In this document: positions 1-11,209 of the stretch, in pieces
Layout of the letters: the number at the start of each line of letters is the position of its first letter
Numbering within the stretch: position 1 is the first letter of the stretch
Assembly (NCBI GenBank): GCA_021209875.1
Contig: JAGYVD010000002.1
Span: 4,092,001-4,156,000, forward strand
Origin: Rosellinia necatrix
Lineage: Eukaryota > Ascomycota > Sordariomycetes > Xylariales > Xylariaceae
Direction: 5' to 3'
DNA length: 64,000 nt
Translations under genes and position numbers: made by a program
The notes under the pieces: model-generated
What the model saw: the letters and a program-made list of their open reading frames with translations, nothing else
Databases searched by the model: none
Told to the model about the DNA's origin: nothing

Positions 1-727
1 GGAGTGTCTACGGTGTTGGCGAATAAAACAATGTTACCGCAATTTCCAGCCAAAAACAGAAGGACAGGTTGAATTGCATTATAACAAAAAACAGTCGTGA
101 CTACAGAAGTTGTGGCTTATTGAAGTGGGTTATGTAAGTCCAAAACTCTACAGTAGGTAGTTATTGACACTACCTAAGCTACCTAGGTAGACTCTAGCCT
201 GTCCTAAAATGGGGACCTCTCGGGTCGGTTAGTAAGTTGGGTACTACGTAGGTAAGTACCTACATGTTAGTTAGTACTTGTGCGTCTCAGCATGACACAT
301 TAACTGCCGCATACCTTTGTACCTTTCTCGCCTTGCTGGGGCAGTACACCACCTAGTACTTCATCCATAAGGTGAGGACGTGGCTAATAGGTATTTAGGT
401 ATTTAAAAACAGTGGGGCCTCCAGTGGATAGTCACCATCCTGGCTGGCCAGATCACCCATCTTAGGCGACTGCGAAAAGGAGTGCAACAGGCAGGATCGC
501 AATCTTTGGAAGTGGCTGCAGGCTACTTGCTATCTTCCTTACGACAATCAAAGCCCCGGTTCTTTGCTTCACGCCATTTTGACTTTCCGATCACCACGCT
601 CATTCCTACCCTTTCCACCTGTTCACAGTTTCGTTTCTCGGGGACTATCTCTATCATCAATCGCACCCATTCTCGCCGCACCGATAGAACTGCCTTAATT
701 TCGCCCCTCCCCTTTGATTGCGTTGCG
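1..727. other. Intergenic / 5' region of RER1
   Basis: I see no gene here. Bases 150-270 are rich in the tetramers CCTA and TAGG and in palindromes such as TACCTAGGTA, a sequence type that recurs in most spacers of this window. The last 200 bases are pyrimidine-rich, as expected for the promoter and 5' UTR of the RER1 gene that follows. Confidence 0.6.
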
Positions 728-1490
728 ATGGAGAGCACTGAGGTCGACCAGACGCCCTTTGCGGCCGTCACAGCTCAGACGTCAAAACTTCAGAGGGTCA
801 GCTCGCGCCCGACATCCCTATGGAAGAGAAAATAGCTTGGATACTGATATCTTAACAACAGCAATACCAGACGCTCCTCGACCGATCAACGCCCTATGTC
901 CTCTATCGATGGGTCGGCACAGCTGTAGCCTTGTCGGTCTTCTTCCTCCGAGTATTTGTCGCGCAAGGCTGGTATATCGGTAGGATGCATCCTGGCACCA
1001 CTATGCGACTATGTTTTGCGATTCCTAACAATTGAATGTATAGTTGCCTATGCGCTTGGCATCTACCTACTGAACCTTTTCCTCGCTTTCCTCCAGCCCA
1101 AGTTCGATCCCTCAAATGATATCCTCGACAACGAAATGGAGGATGGGTCCGCCGGCGGCCTCCCGACTAAACAGGACGAGGAGTTCCGACCTTTTATCCG
1201 TCGACTGCCCGAGTTCAAGTTCTGGTACGAGGCAACTCGCGCGGTCACAATTTCTTTCGTCTGCAGCTGGTTCGATATCTTCGATGTACCGGTCTTCTGG
1301 CCTGTCTTGGTTATGTATTGGTTTATCCTCTTCATCTTGACGAGTACGATAAGACCCCTAGTTTGTTACTATGCAGCAAGGCACGCTGACGTTGACCACA
1401 GTGCGCAAGCAAATCCAGCATATGATCAAGTACCGATACGTGCCCTTCACCTTCGGCAAGGCTAAATATGGCAAGAATAACACCTCATGA
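728..1490 (+). CDS. RER1: Rer1-type ER retention/retrieval receptor
   Basis: Rer1 is a small four-span membrane protein of the early Golgi that returns escaped ER membrane proteins in COPI vesicles. My model has four exons: 728-796, 862-979, 1044-1343 and 1402-1490, giving 191 residues, the usual family length. All junctions stay in frame and have GT donors and AG acceptors. Family landmarks are the segment YQTLLDRSTPYVLYRW in exon 2, the block GIYLLNLFLAFLQPKFDPS in exon 3, and the C-terminal core QIQHMIKYRYVPFTFGK in exon 4. The acidic stretch between membrane spans 2 and 3 and the motif FRPFIRRLPEFKFWY are also typical. Reading through the third donor gives a wrong C-terminus and loses the conserved tail, so the intron 1344-1401 is well supported. 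The start at 728 is the ATG in frame with the first spliced codons. The N-terminal 23 residues are less conserved and less certain. Confidence 0.95.
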
Positions 1491-2523
1491 GAGGAATACA
1501 GGGCTTCAGGGGCTAGGGACGATGGCAAGGGACAGGATACGACGGCTGACTGAGACGCGAATTGACTGTCCAGAAAGCCTACATATGGGTTGACCGTTGG
1601 AGGCTCAAGACGGGATGATGGGATGCGCTCGATAGGGCGTCTAGCTTTTCTGACACAGCAGAGTTCCGAATTGTACAAATTAACGATAGATGTATTGTGC
1701 GCACGACGCATGACGTGGGATGGTCACGCCTCTTTTTTTTTTTTTTTTCTCTCTGCGAATTATGGGACACGTTTGATAGCAAACAGGTTCTTACGCGTGT
1801 ACCTGAGATGGGGTACTCAAGCATGGGATTCCGGCACCCAAAAGGGATGTTTCGGCACAGAGAATGTCCATTTCTCGGATGGCTATAGATTTTTTTTTTT
1901 TTTTTTTAATAATGCGAAAAAAAACACCAAAATCTCAGCAGCTACTCCAGCTGGGTGTTTAATTTCTATGAACTGGCACAGCTGGGCTACCTTCAGTACC
2001 TACTTACTTATCTAACCAAGTACTTACCTACCTAGGTACCTAAGGTGTTTAGGCAGCACGCTTCATCAAATCCTAGGTAGGTACTTACCTACCTTAGTGT
2101 AGGTGTCCCCTAACTTATAGGCAGGCAGGTAGCATTAGTAGGTAGTTTAAGGAGTGGGCCCTGCCTATGGGGTAGATACCTACCTAGGTAATTCTAGTTG
2201 GCACCTAACTAACAGATTGTAGTGGATGGCCCGATCAATGAATGTAACGATGTCACAAAATGTTTGGCGACGCGTGAAGCTTCAGCCTCCCTCTTGATCT
2301 CTCCAATCTAACTTTTCTCAAACCACCACCTGCCTTCATCTATAGCATGCGCGAATCCACGATTCGGTCGGGCAGTACACCGAAAACATCACAGACCCTT
2401 TATTGAATTTGAGTTTTCCTATCGTTAGCATTGCGCGCTTCGCGCGACCTTTGTCCCGCGCGCGAGATCTATCTCGCCATCTCTATCCCGCCATCTTGAC
2501 CCCTTACTACCAAGGCCTTCAAG
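1491..2523. other. Intergenic between RER1 and PAF1
   Basis: No supported gene. The stretch has two homopolymer T runs (about 1732-1749 and 1890-1907). Bases 1998-2200 form a dense patch of TACCTAGG/TAGGTACC sequence. The last 200 bases are the likely PAF1 promoter and 5' UTR. Confidence 0.6.
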
Positions 2524-4056
2524 ATGGCCTCGTCGTCGCGTAGTGCGGGCGAACACCGGCCCGTCCATCAGGATTATATTGCCCGCATCCGGTATTCCAA
2601 TGCCCTCCCGCCTCCTCCAAACCCTCCGAAGCTCCTCGATATCCCGAACACCGGTCTTGCCAGCGGTCAATACACCGCACCTGGCTTTGCATCAAGGCTG
2701 GCTCGAGAACAGCCGCTGAACATTGAGGCGGATGCGGAATTGGGCATGCCATTGGATCTAATCGGGATGCCAGGCATATTCGACGGTGACGAGGGCTGTA
2801 AGATGCAACCCATCCGCGCTCCATCCGCGCTCCATCCGATCTAGCTACCGTCGAGTAATGAATGGTGTACTGATATGGTGTTGTCTTCAGCTATACATGC
2901 GCCGTCTCAGGCACCTTCCCTCCACTCCCTTAATCCCCAGGACCGCATGCTCCTACGGCCATTGCAGACCCTCGGCAAGCCGAAAATGGCAGACTCCGCC
3001 GTATCTTTCCTTCGACGAACGGAATACATATCGTCTGTCTCAACCAAGGGCAAGCACGACGCCGGGGCACTACGTTCTCTCAATCCTACTCCCTTGAAGC
3101 GGCCGACTAAACGACGATCACCCGAGCCAGATAAGGACTCACCGGCTTACGTCAAAAGAAAGATCGACCAGAGCTTTTCTATAGCTGCTGCCAACCTGAA
3201 AGATAAGAGCCGCGTAAGGCACCCTATGAAGCGCAACCTCAAGCTTGTAGATAGTTACCCCATGGTTCCTGATCTGGATGCGTTCCCCGACTACGGCGGC
3301 TACTTCACGATCAAGTTCTCCAATAACCCTGTACCTGCCTCCGGGACCTATGACAAGCGCTTGTTGAATGCTCTCGTCAAGCCCGGCACGCTGCCCGAAG
3401 AGATCGAGTCGGCATACAAACTTGCCAAACAGGCTCATGAGAGAGATCCCGCGAACAATCCTAAGCCCACCAACCCCCAAACGTATAACTACTTCCTTAG
3501 TGACTCGCTGGAGACCTCGGAGAAGTTCAACCAGCGGTTTGATGTCATGAATGACGACCGTAACGATGATGGTTTATACACGAGCAAGAACAGCGACGGC
3601 CATGGTTGTTTCCAGTTCCGATTTATCCGAACATACGAAACCAAGGACGAGATTGCGCTCGACAATACCACCAAGTACGATGAGGAGTTGCTCATTGCTT
3701 TCAATAATGATGATATGGTTGACCAGAAGGCTGTCTACTATTTACCGGTAATGCATCGCGTGGTCGTGAAACCTCAACGCTCGAGGACCATCCATCGGGA
3801 TGTGCTTACGGATGATGTTGAAGAGATCCCCGACCGGCTTGCCGTCACGGTTAACGACTTTGACGATAAAACCAGGAGCATCATGGAGAAGTGGAAGACG
3901 GACCCTTACAAGGACCCTTTCCCGAGCGAGCAGGCTGACGGAGATGATGGAGGCGAGAAGGCTGACCAACAGGAAGATACTATCAATGGCGAGGGCGAGG
4001 CTACGCGGGAGGATTCGGACGAGGACCAAGATGCCGAGGGTGATGAAGAGGAATAA
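2524..4056 (+). CDS. PAF1: RNA polymerase II-associated factor 1 (Paf1 complex subunit)
   Basis: Paf1 is the scaffold subunit of the nuclear PAF complex, which travels with RNA polymerase II and promotes elongation, H2B ubiquitination and H3K4/K36 methylation. Two exons, 2524-2797 and 2891-4056, give 479 residues. The intron has a GTAAGA donor, an ACTGATAT branch-like site and a TTCAG acceptor; the junction codon reads Ser (phase 1). Recognisable features are the N-terminal motif QDYIARIRYSNALPPPPNPP, LDLIGMPGIFDGDE just before the intron, the block VSFLRRTEYISS, and a glutamate/aspartate-rich C-terminus ending in repeated D and E, as in Paf1 of other fungi. The motif DPANNPKPTNPQTYNYFLSD lies mid-protein. 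The ATG at 2524 is preceded by AAG and begins the conserved N-terminus. The gene is in tandem with RER1 about 1 kb upstream and looks intact. Confidence 0.95.
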
Positions 4057-4814
4057 TACAGCTGCTCATATGTACATGGCCAGTCACCTTAGAGCTCTAA
4101 CAAGCTCGCTGATAGGCACTGGCGGCATTTTCGCCTCAACAGCGATTTAGTCTATTTCGAAGTGGATAAAAGCATACAGGTTAGGCGCATTAGGTTTATT
4201 GGTATCCGCTTGCTCAATAGCCTCAACATTGGCAACTAAACGTACTCTGTTTCACTCGCTAAGTGCCCGGATGCGCGGTTGAGCCATCGTCAACGAGCCA
4301 CTTTGCTGCCTTGAATAGAAGCTGTTGTGCATCATATGAAGAAAGTGCCGCAGCATACACACACGCCTTGCGGTGTCAGTGTATAAACCATCCACTTAAC
4401 GCCTCGGCCTCATTGGCCAGCGTTTTTCTATCACGCTCCTCGGGTCTTGGGGAAATATTGTTTGCTGGCCCGGTGGATGTTTTTTTGGCCCATTTAAGGC
4501 AAAACGCGGAACAGATGGATGCCCGGAGGGTACGAAAAGGTGCGATAGCTCAATGTTTCAATCGCCAACAAGGGAGTTTTATGGCCCAAGGAGACTTGCG
4601 CCTCTCGGAATAAAGCAAAAATATAAACGATACTATAAAAACGGTATATGCAACGAAGAAAAAGAGACAGCCTACGAATTACAAGGGTGAACGGGACGAA
4701 ATCCCCCCCCCCCTCCCCTTCCGAGAGCTACCCGAGAGACTCAAAAAATCTATATTTATTTTCCTTCCCCGACCCTGGACGCGACAGAGGAAAGCGCCCG
4801 TCGCGCGTTCACAC
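4057..4814. other. Intergenic between PAF1 and the catalase 3' end
   Basis: This spacer separates two convergent genes. Open frames up to about 116 codons occur but show no family motif, splice structure or codon bias that I can support. Bases around 4690-4720 contain a C-rich homopolymer run and the stretch probably holds the 3' UTRs of both genes. Confidence 0.55.
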
Positions 4815-7800
4815 TTAGGAATCCATGGGGAAGCGACCGGTGAACTTGAAGGTCCGGAGCCCGTCCTCAATGGCGCTGACGGCTTGGTCGAGGCTCGCGC
4901 CGACGAAGACGCCGGCGTCGGCGCTGCTGCTGTTGGCGGCGGCGGAGGCGAAGCCGGCGGCGAGCAGCATCTGGCTGGGGGGCGGCGCCGCCGAAGTACG
5001 CGACGGGCTTGCCGAAGAGGTAGGCGCTGTTGGCAATCTGGAGGGGCCGCATGGGCGGGTAGAGGGGCGAGAGGTGCGCGGGGGCGAAGACGCCGGCGGC
5101 GTCGGCGGCGGCGGTGACGACGACGGCGTCGAAGTCGGTGGCGTCCGCCAGCGAGTACGTCCTGTCGACGCCGCTGACCAGGCGCTCGGCTACGATGGTC
5201 GGGATCAGGCCGCTGGTGGCGAGCCGCTCCTTGAGCCGCTTGGCCTGGTCGAGGGCCGCGGACGAGCCATTGCTGGCCGCGGCGACGCTGGCGAGGATGC
5301 CGACCTTCAGCGTCGCGATGGTCGGCAGCGTGCCGGCGGTGATGGAGAGGCCCTGCGTCGTGTTGGTGTGGTAGTACGTCGGGTCGGGCGCGGGCGCACT
5401 CATGCCGAGCGCCGCGGCGACGCGCGCGGCGACGTCGTTGCTGACGCGGTTCAGCTGCCGCAGGATGCTCTCTTTCACGGCCGCGGACCGGAGGTTGCTC
5501 GTCTCGAAGCGGATGGCGTTGACGAGGAACTGCTGCTCGACCGGCTCCAACGAATTGTAGAATAGCCGTGGCTGCGTCCAGTGGTCGTCGAAGCTCGAGG
5601 ACAGCCCGCGCACGAGGTTGCCCCCCACGGTGCGGAACGGCGCGGTGAAGAAACCCCGCCCGGAGGTCTGGTTGGCCTGCCGGGGGAAGCCGCCGTTCAA
5701 CGTGTTGGGCGAGTCTGGGATGGCACGTCAGCTTACTTGTGTGGTTTCGAAGCCCGTGTGATCCCGATGCTTTTGGGCCCGGGGTAGGATCTAGAGACTT
5801 ACACGCCGCGGTGTTCTTATGAATGAATTGCTGGCCGGCGCCATCGCGGTTATTGTTGTGAATCGGGACAACGGGCCGGTTGATGGGCAGCTGCTCGAAG
5901 TTGGGACCTCCGTTCCGGTTCAATTGGGTATCGAGGTAGGAGAACATGCGTCCTTGTAGTAAGGGGTCCTCAGTCAAGTCAACGCCTCTTACGATATGCC
6001 CTGGTTGGAACTGTATGCGGCGCGTCAGCAGATGCCCTGACCTAGGAATCCATCCTACATGTTTACGCGACCTGCAATCGGACCACTTTCTCGTCCCACC
6101 ATCGAACATGTGGGATTTCATACAGAAGTGACTTGTTCGAGCGGCGAGAGCGCCGGATTTCTTCAGACCAGGGATTGACTTACCATAACCTGCTCCGTTT
6201 CGGCGAAGTAGTTAGTTGGGTTTGCATTCAACTTCATTACCCCGAGTTTTTGTAAAGGGGCAAATTCTTCCGGGACGATTTTGGTTGGGTCCAGCACGTC
6301 GATACCGAATGCCAGCGCTTGGTCTTCATCAAAGATCTGAACAGCCAGCTCCCATTCGGGGTGGTTGCCAGAAGAGATGGCGTCGAACAGGTCGGCACGG
6401 TGAGCATCAGCATTCTTGCCAGCGAGGATTTGAGCCTCCTCCCAGTAAAGGCTAGCCCGGCCCTGTTTTGTCTTCCAGTGCCATTTAACAAGCTTTGATT
6501 CACCATCATCTGTGACCAGACGGTAGGTATGAATTCCAAACCCATCCTGAACGATTAGTCAGTTGATGAAACAAGTCAAGTGCGTTGACGTCACGCACCA
6601 TATGACGGTAGCTTCGGGGAATTCCATAGCCAGCCATCGCCCAGAACAGCGTGTGAAGCGTGCTCGGCTGTTGGGAGAAGAAGTCCCATGCTGAGTCATG
6701 AGCGGAGGCCGCTTGCGGGATCTCGCTATCTGGGCTGGGTTTGACCGCGTGAATCAGGTCAGGAAAGCGGATGGCATCTTGACTGTCGGTCTGTTAGCCA
6801 TTGTAAATGAATGTATTAGATGAGGGCATCCGTGTTTGAGGTGAGGTCATATTCCTAATACGGCAAGACAACTGATGCTCGATTGGCCTATATGCATAAA
6901 AGGCGACAGATGGAGATTATACTTACATGAAAACTGTTGATCACCGGCGGGATTAGTATAATAATTCCATATCGAAGTTTGCCAGTCTAGTAAGGGAGCT
7001 AGCAAGGGTGGTTCATTGCCCTAAACAAGCAATCGGGTTTCAAGAGAAGCGAAACATATCTACTCACACTATAATCAAGAGGATTAGCAACTACTACTGT
7101 GCACGATTGTAGAAATGGGAACGGAAAACCGTAATAGGAATCCCCTGATGCGAAAGTGAGGCCGCTAGGTTTGTAAGGGAAGTAGATAACTTACCACTGG
7201 GATGTTATTTCCGACAATATCTTCATATGGAAATATTAGCAAGAGTCAGCACTGGGAATAGTAGGATTAGACCTCCGTACCAAAGTTGCCCTCATCAGTA
7301 TAGCTAAAATCTCAGTAAGCCACGAGAGTACATAGAAGTGTTCAAAAATTGTTGAGTTGTGCTTACAAACGCGTTGCGAACCCGTGGACATCCCGGGCAG
7401 TGTCGGCGCTTCCTCGGGAGCCTGCCACAGTAGAAAAACGAACAAAGACAGGCGTTTCTTTTCCAGCGCTCTTTAGGAAAGAAGCGGCGGTGATGTTATT
7501 CCAGTCGCCATAGCTCGTGAAAGTACCATGAGCTCCAGCGCCTCGAGCATGGACAGCTCGCTCTGGGACCTGCCAAATCTGTTAGCATATCCGGGCTGTT
7601 GGTAGTTTCTACGTCCCACTCATGTCTGTTTCTTCGGCGAGACCCCCGTTATTTGTTAGCTTGAGACAACTTACTCTCTCATGGTCGAAATGGGTGATCT
7701 TTTGGCGGAAAATAAAGTCCTCGAGAAGAGTCGGACCTCTATCCCCTGCTCTCAAGCTATCTTGATCGCTGATCTGCCCCCCAACATCGTCAGTTAGATA

Positions 7801-7956
7801 TCCGGAGCCATCATCAACGATGGCACCCGAGATAGGAGTCTGCGATGTATCAGCGGCTCGTGCGTGAAGATTCGCAGGATCCGCGAAGGGGCAACCAGTA
7901 GCAGAGACAAGTCCCTGAAGCCCTAAAAGGGTGGCAGAAATACTCGTATGTCTCAT
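4815..7956 (-). CDS. Secreted large-subunit catalase, with a C-terminal frameshift in this sequence
   Basis: This is a haem catalase of the large-subunit, secreted fungal type (H2O2 to water and O2). The ten-exon model is 7956-7675, 7569-7367, 7303-7281, 7220-7195, 7068 (one base), 6933-6927 (seven bases), 6782-6599, 6546-6184, 6010-5803 and 5714-4815. Residues 1-20 look like a signal peptide. The catalytic His is H101 in [13 protein letters not shown], followed by the distal GNN motif (about 173-175). The haem-ligand Tyr is Y388 in [10 protein letters not shown] flavodoxin-like C-terminal domain begins near [11 protein letters not shown]. Both tiny exons are needed to read IPVFFIQDA in frame. 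In exon 10 a run of six G (4977-4982, plus strand) puts the last ~50 codons out of frame: as written, translation ends at 4867 in an Arg-rich tail (714 residues). One G fewer would give about 731 residues ending FTGRFPMDS. This could be a sequencing error or a real mutation. Confidence 0.93.
6927..7068 (-). other. Micro-exon pair in catalase: 1-nt exon (7068) and 7-nt exon (6933-6927)
   Basis: On the minus strand the 26-nt exon ends CCAGTG before donor GTAAGT (7194-7189). A branch-like GCTAATCC precedes acceptor ATTATAG ending at 7069. One base T (7068) is followed at once by donor GTGAGT (7067-7062). The next intron has branch TACTAATCC and acceptor CAACAG ending at 6934. The exon TTTTCAT (6933-6927) is followed by donor GTAAGT (6926-6921), and the last intron has branch GGCTAAC and acceptor GACAG ending at 6783. 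Joined, the codons read Val-Phe-Phe-Ile-Gln, the invariant catalase sequence. Skipping the single T shifts the frame. Confidence 0.8.
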
Positions 7957-9885
7957 GATGTTTGCGGTGAAGACTCGAGAGTAGGGACTGGGTTGAGGTA
8001 AAGAGTTCTTGGTAACGAAACGGATGAAGGAATAGGGACACGTATTTATGTATCTAAATGTGGCACAGCTTACAAGGTGGGAAGATTAATGAGAGTCGGT
8101 ACCTACGCTATGATGAATGTCTCTATTCGGGCACCAAGCTTAGTATGGTTGTATTCTCAGCAAGAGCTTTGATTAGAATCAATGCCTAGCCAGGGGAGTG
8201 ACTCCTTACTCCTTGGTTCTGATTCGTAGTGCCTCGCCCACACCGCTGTCAAATACTCGCTTTGAGTAGCCATTTATATTTTAGGCCAGACTATGAGGTG
8301 ACGACAAGACCAAGGGTTGGGAGATAGCCCAGGTTAGGAACCCGGTGTCGTATTCTTGCGATACCTACTTACCTACTACGTACCTAACCACGGCTGGTGG
8401 ACTGTGTGAGCAGACAACAGGCAGGATACTGTGCTGGTAGGGCCAGCCAGCAACCATCGGCGCGCAGGGTGTAGCAACCAGTTGTTGGCATCGAGAAGGA
8501 GCACCATTTGATGGCAGCTTGACCTGCGAAGACTAAACTCGTACGATCTCGTTCAACCAATGTCAGGTGGGACGACGGTCGGGAGAGCCGTGCGGCCGCA
8601 CCCACAGGCGATAGCTGATGGGACATGGGAAGGAAGTGAGTTGCTCGCAGTGCTCTCTGTGTGCTCTCGCATCAAAGAACAGCATGATGGCATATCGTGT
8701 CGTTGCCAGACCCCTAAGAGCCTGGGGAGGTGGCAAGCAGCAAGGTTCCTGGTTCGGTACGCTGGGCTACCGGCCCCCCTACATGTCCCGGCACTGCCAA
8801 GAACCGTGGTCCGTGGTCCGTGGCGTGTCGATCCACGATCCAGCATTCCAGCCTAGCACTCCGGCGCTCTAGAAAGCCTGATTGCTCCTTTTGGTGTCGT
8901 TGATTTCGACCTCTCTCGTGGGCCTCTTGGCCGGCGCCTTTCTGCACGGCTATCACATCCCTTCCAGTAAGAAGGTGGTGAGATGTTGATTGAACCCGCC
9001 TGGGATGTAACATGTAACGCGGCTCCTACCGGGTAGTGGGAGAGCGGCGGGATAAGGAGCAAGCGAGGGACCAGAGGCGAACCATGGGTTGGAGATATAG
9101 CAGCTAGGTCTAATAGCTAGCAGCCGCCCCCATGCATTCGGTAGTTTTGGGGGGATTAATCCCATCTAGGTAAGGCGCACGGGGAGACTAATACATACCT
9201 ACTGGACATAGTGTATAACTATCCAGAGCAATAATACCCAATGTACTAGGGACTTGCATTCGTTTCATCTCCGGGACCCTTTTGATAGGTACCTCGGCCA
9301 TATAGAAGGCAAGGTATTGAGGGAGGTTAGTGTAAGTAGTGTGATGAAGTTACCGAGGTAGGTAAGTAAGTAACTACCTATCATACTTAAGTACCTAGGC
9401 AAGTAGGTACTAACCTAGATGGTAGTGTACCTGTTGATTGGCGGTGGAGCGCTACTGTATGTAGTAGTACTGTGCCTCTCGGAACGCTGGCCATCTGGAA
9501 TATGCCTGGTCAAGATGCTTGGATTACTCTTGTCCCGACATGATTCGTCCCAACACCCATGCACAAGCAAACTCATCACCTGCATGACGAAATCTTGGAA
9601 GATGTAAATATAGATATATAAATAAAAAAATTACATACTAGTAGCTACCACATCGGGCCAGTTATAATAATTCGTTCTAACTGATCTCCAATAATATGCC
9701 TTACCTACTTATCTGCCCGCCTGCTTGTTGGTGGTCGTGATATCAACGCTGCAACATTGGAACTGTTCATACATTGCCCAGTAGGGCAACTACCTAGGTA
9801 TGTATGTGATAAGGCCTAAGTAACACAAGCTCCCTATTTTGAACACCCCTATATCCTTGCTCTGCTACCATGCCCATTAGTAAGT

Positions 9886-9918
9886 ACCTACCTACCTACC
9901 TACCTACCTACCTACCTA
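9886..9918. repeat. (CCTA)n microsatellite
   Basis: About eight uninterrupted copies of the tetramer CCTA. The same tetramer, and its complement TAGG, make up much of the low-complexity sequence in other spacers of this window. Confidence 0.9.
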
Positions 9919-10516
9919 TTGTAGTTTATCTGGCGTTGAGGTCTGAGTGGCAGTCTTCTACACCGAGGACGGGGTCGAATTGGTCCCAGCTAACTTGGCT
10001 GTTTGAAGACCCAGTCCCCGTTTGATTGGTTAGGTCTTGGGATTTTCCAAAAAGGGTTGACCCGAGACCAAGGGTAAGAGAGAAAAAAGAAACACCCCCT
10101 CCCCGTCGCCCCTTCCCCCCAAAACCTAGGATTGGCAATGATGCACGATTTGACGGCTCAGTATTTCCTTCTTCCGGTGACATGATGGCAAATCCCAAAG
10201 CCACGTGCGTACTGACGTGCCGTAGCCGAGCACCATAATACCAATAGATTGTACACTATCTAGATGTAATAACTAAACTGTATCTATATTAATAGAAGAT
10301 GGATGGAGCGTGTGACAGATTCGGAGACGAGTTCCGCCCGGGAACGAAACGCAACTGGAAATTTCACCGGCTCCTCTGTCGTCGTTTCTATTGCCAAGCA
10401 TATGGAGGACGCGGGCATGCGTCCGCACCCCTCGCGAAAGTTCGGGAATACTGATTCCAAGGTTGCACCAGCTATATTGCAACTCTGCTCTCTATCTGGG
10501 TAGTGGAGGTAGGCGT

Positions 10517-10558
10517 GTAGTGCATGTAGTGCATGTAGTGCATGTAGTGCATGTAGTG
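10517..10558. repeat. 9-bp minisatellite, unit TGCATGTAG
   Basis: Four perfect copies plus partial copies of the 9-bp unit TGCATGTAG. It lies in noncoding sequence and is one of several spacer repeats in this window with a 9-bp period. Confidence 0.9.
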
Positions 10559-11209
10559 TAAGTCGAGCCCACACTAGGCCCGGCACTAGAGCCGGCGCTA
10601 TAGCTGACAAGTAGGTACCAAGCTGGGATTAACTCCATACCTTCCATAACGTCTTTCTGGGTCTCCACTAATGCATGCATGATAGCCTAATCAACTAGTC
10701 GAGGTTGCTGTTGAGGTGTCATATTGATGGCCACCTCTCTCGATGAAGCCTGTGATCTGACCCTACTCTGTCACGACTGGGACACGAGTCATTTTATGTT
10801 TCGGTCCTCGCGACCGCCGCCTCCCATCGAAATATACAACACTATACACGACGTGTTTTTGTTTCTAGAACTATATACTTTGGCGTTAGGACCGAGTTGT
10901 CACGCGTGGTAGGTGGAAATCACGGAAACAGGAGAAAAGATTCAATGGAAGACCGCGGCGCCAGTGGAGATTGCGCACAATCAATAGATCAAAGAGGCTG
11001 CGAGAGCACAAACCATCCCTCTGTGCCCTTTTCCCCGGGAATTCGACTACGCCCATGTTTGTATATGCCGTCTACCTGTACACTAGCTCCCGATCCCAAG
11101 ATACACAAGTTCGCCCCGGGAACGAAGCCAGCCGCATGCCATGCCCACTCGCTATTCCCCAATGCAATTAATAAAAAACAAACTGGCTGGCCGCAACACA
11201 ATGTCTTGT

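Larger units (their letters stand above)
7957..11209. other. Spacer upstream of the catalase, downstream of haspin
   Basis: I find no supportable gene in these 3.2 kb. The part next to 7956 (to about 8300) should be the catalase promoter. Around 8360-8390, 9350-9420, 9790-9800 and 9886-9918 there are TACCTAGG-type low-complexity patches. Open frames near 8384-9165 overlap on both strands and resemble none of the families I know. The piece 10900-11209 lies just past the haspin stop and includes its 3' UTR. Confidence 0.5.

Noticed and set aside
4825..5565. 246-codon plus-strand open frame opposite the catalase last exon
   Set aside because: Gly/Ala/Arg/Asp-rich antisense shadow of a GC-rich coding exon.
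4679..6121. 480-codon minus-strand open frame in the catalase region
   Set aside because: It mixes one real exon ([12 protein letters not shown]) with out-of-frame Arg/Pro/Ala-rich translation of the GC-rich last exon; the catalase model explains the region better.
9886..9918. Interstitial telomere-like repeat (CCTA/TAGG)
   Set aside because: Fungal telomere repeats are TTAGGG; this array is a tetramer without the TTAGGG unit and is part of the general TAGG-rich spacer sequence.
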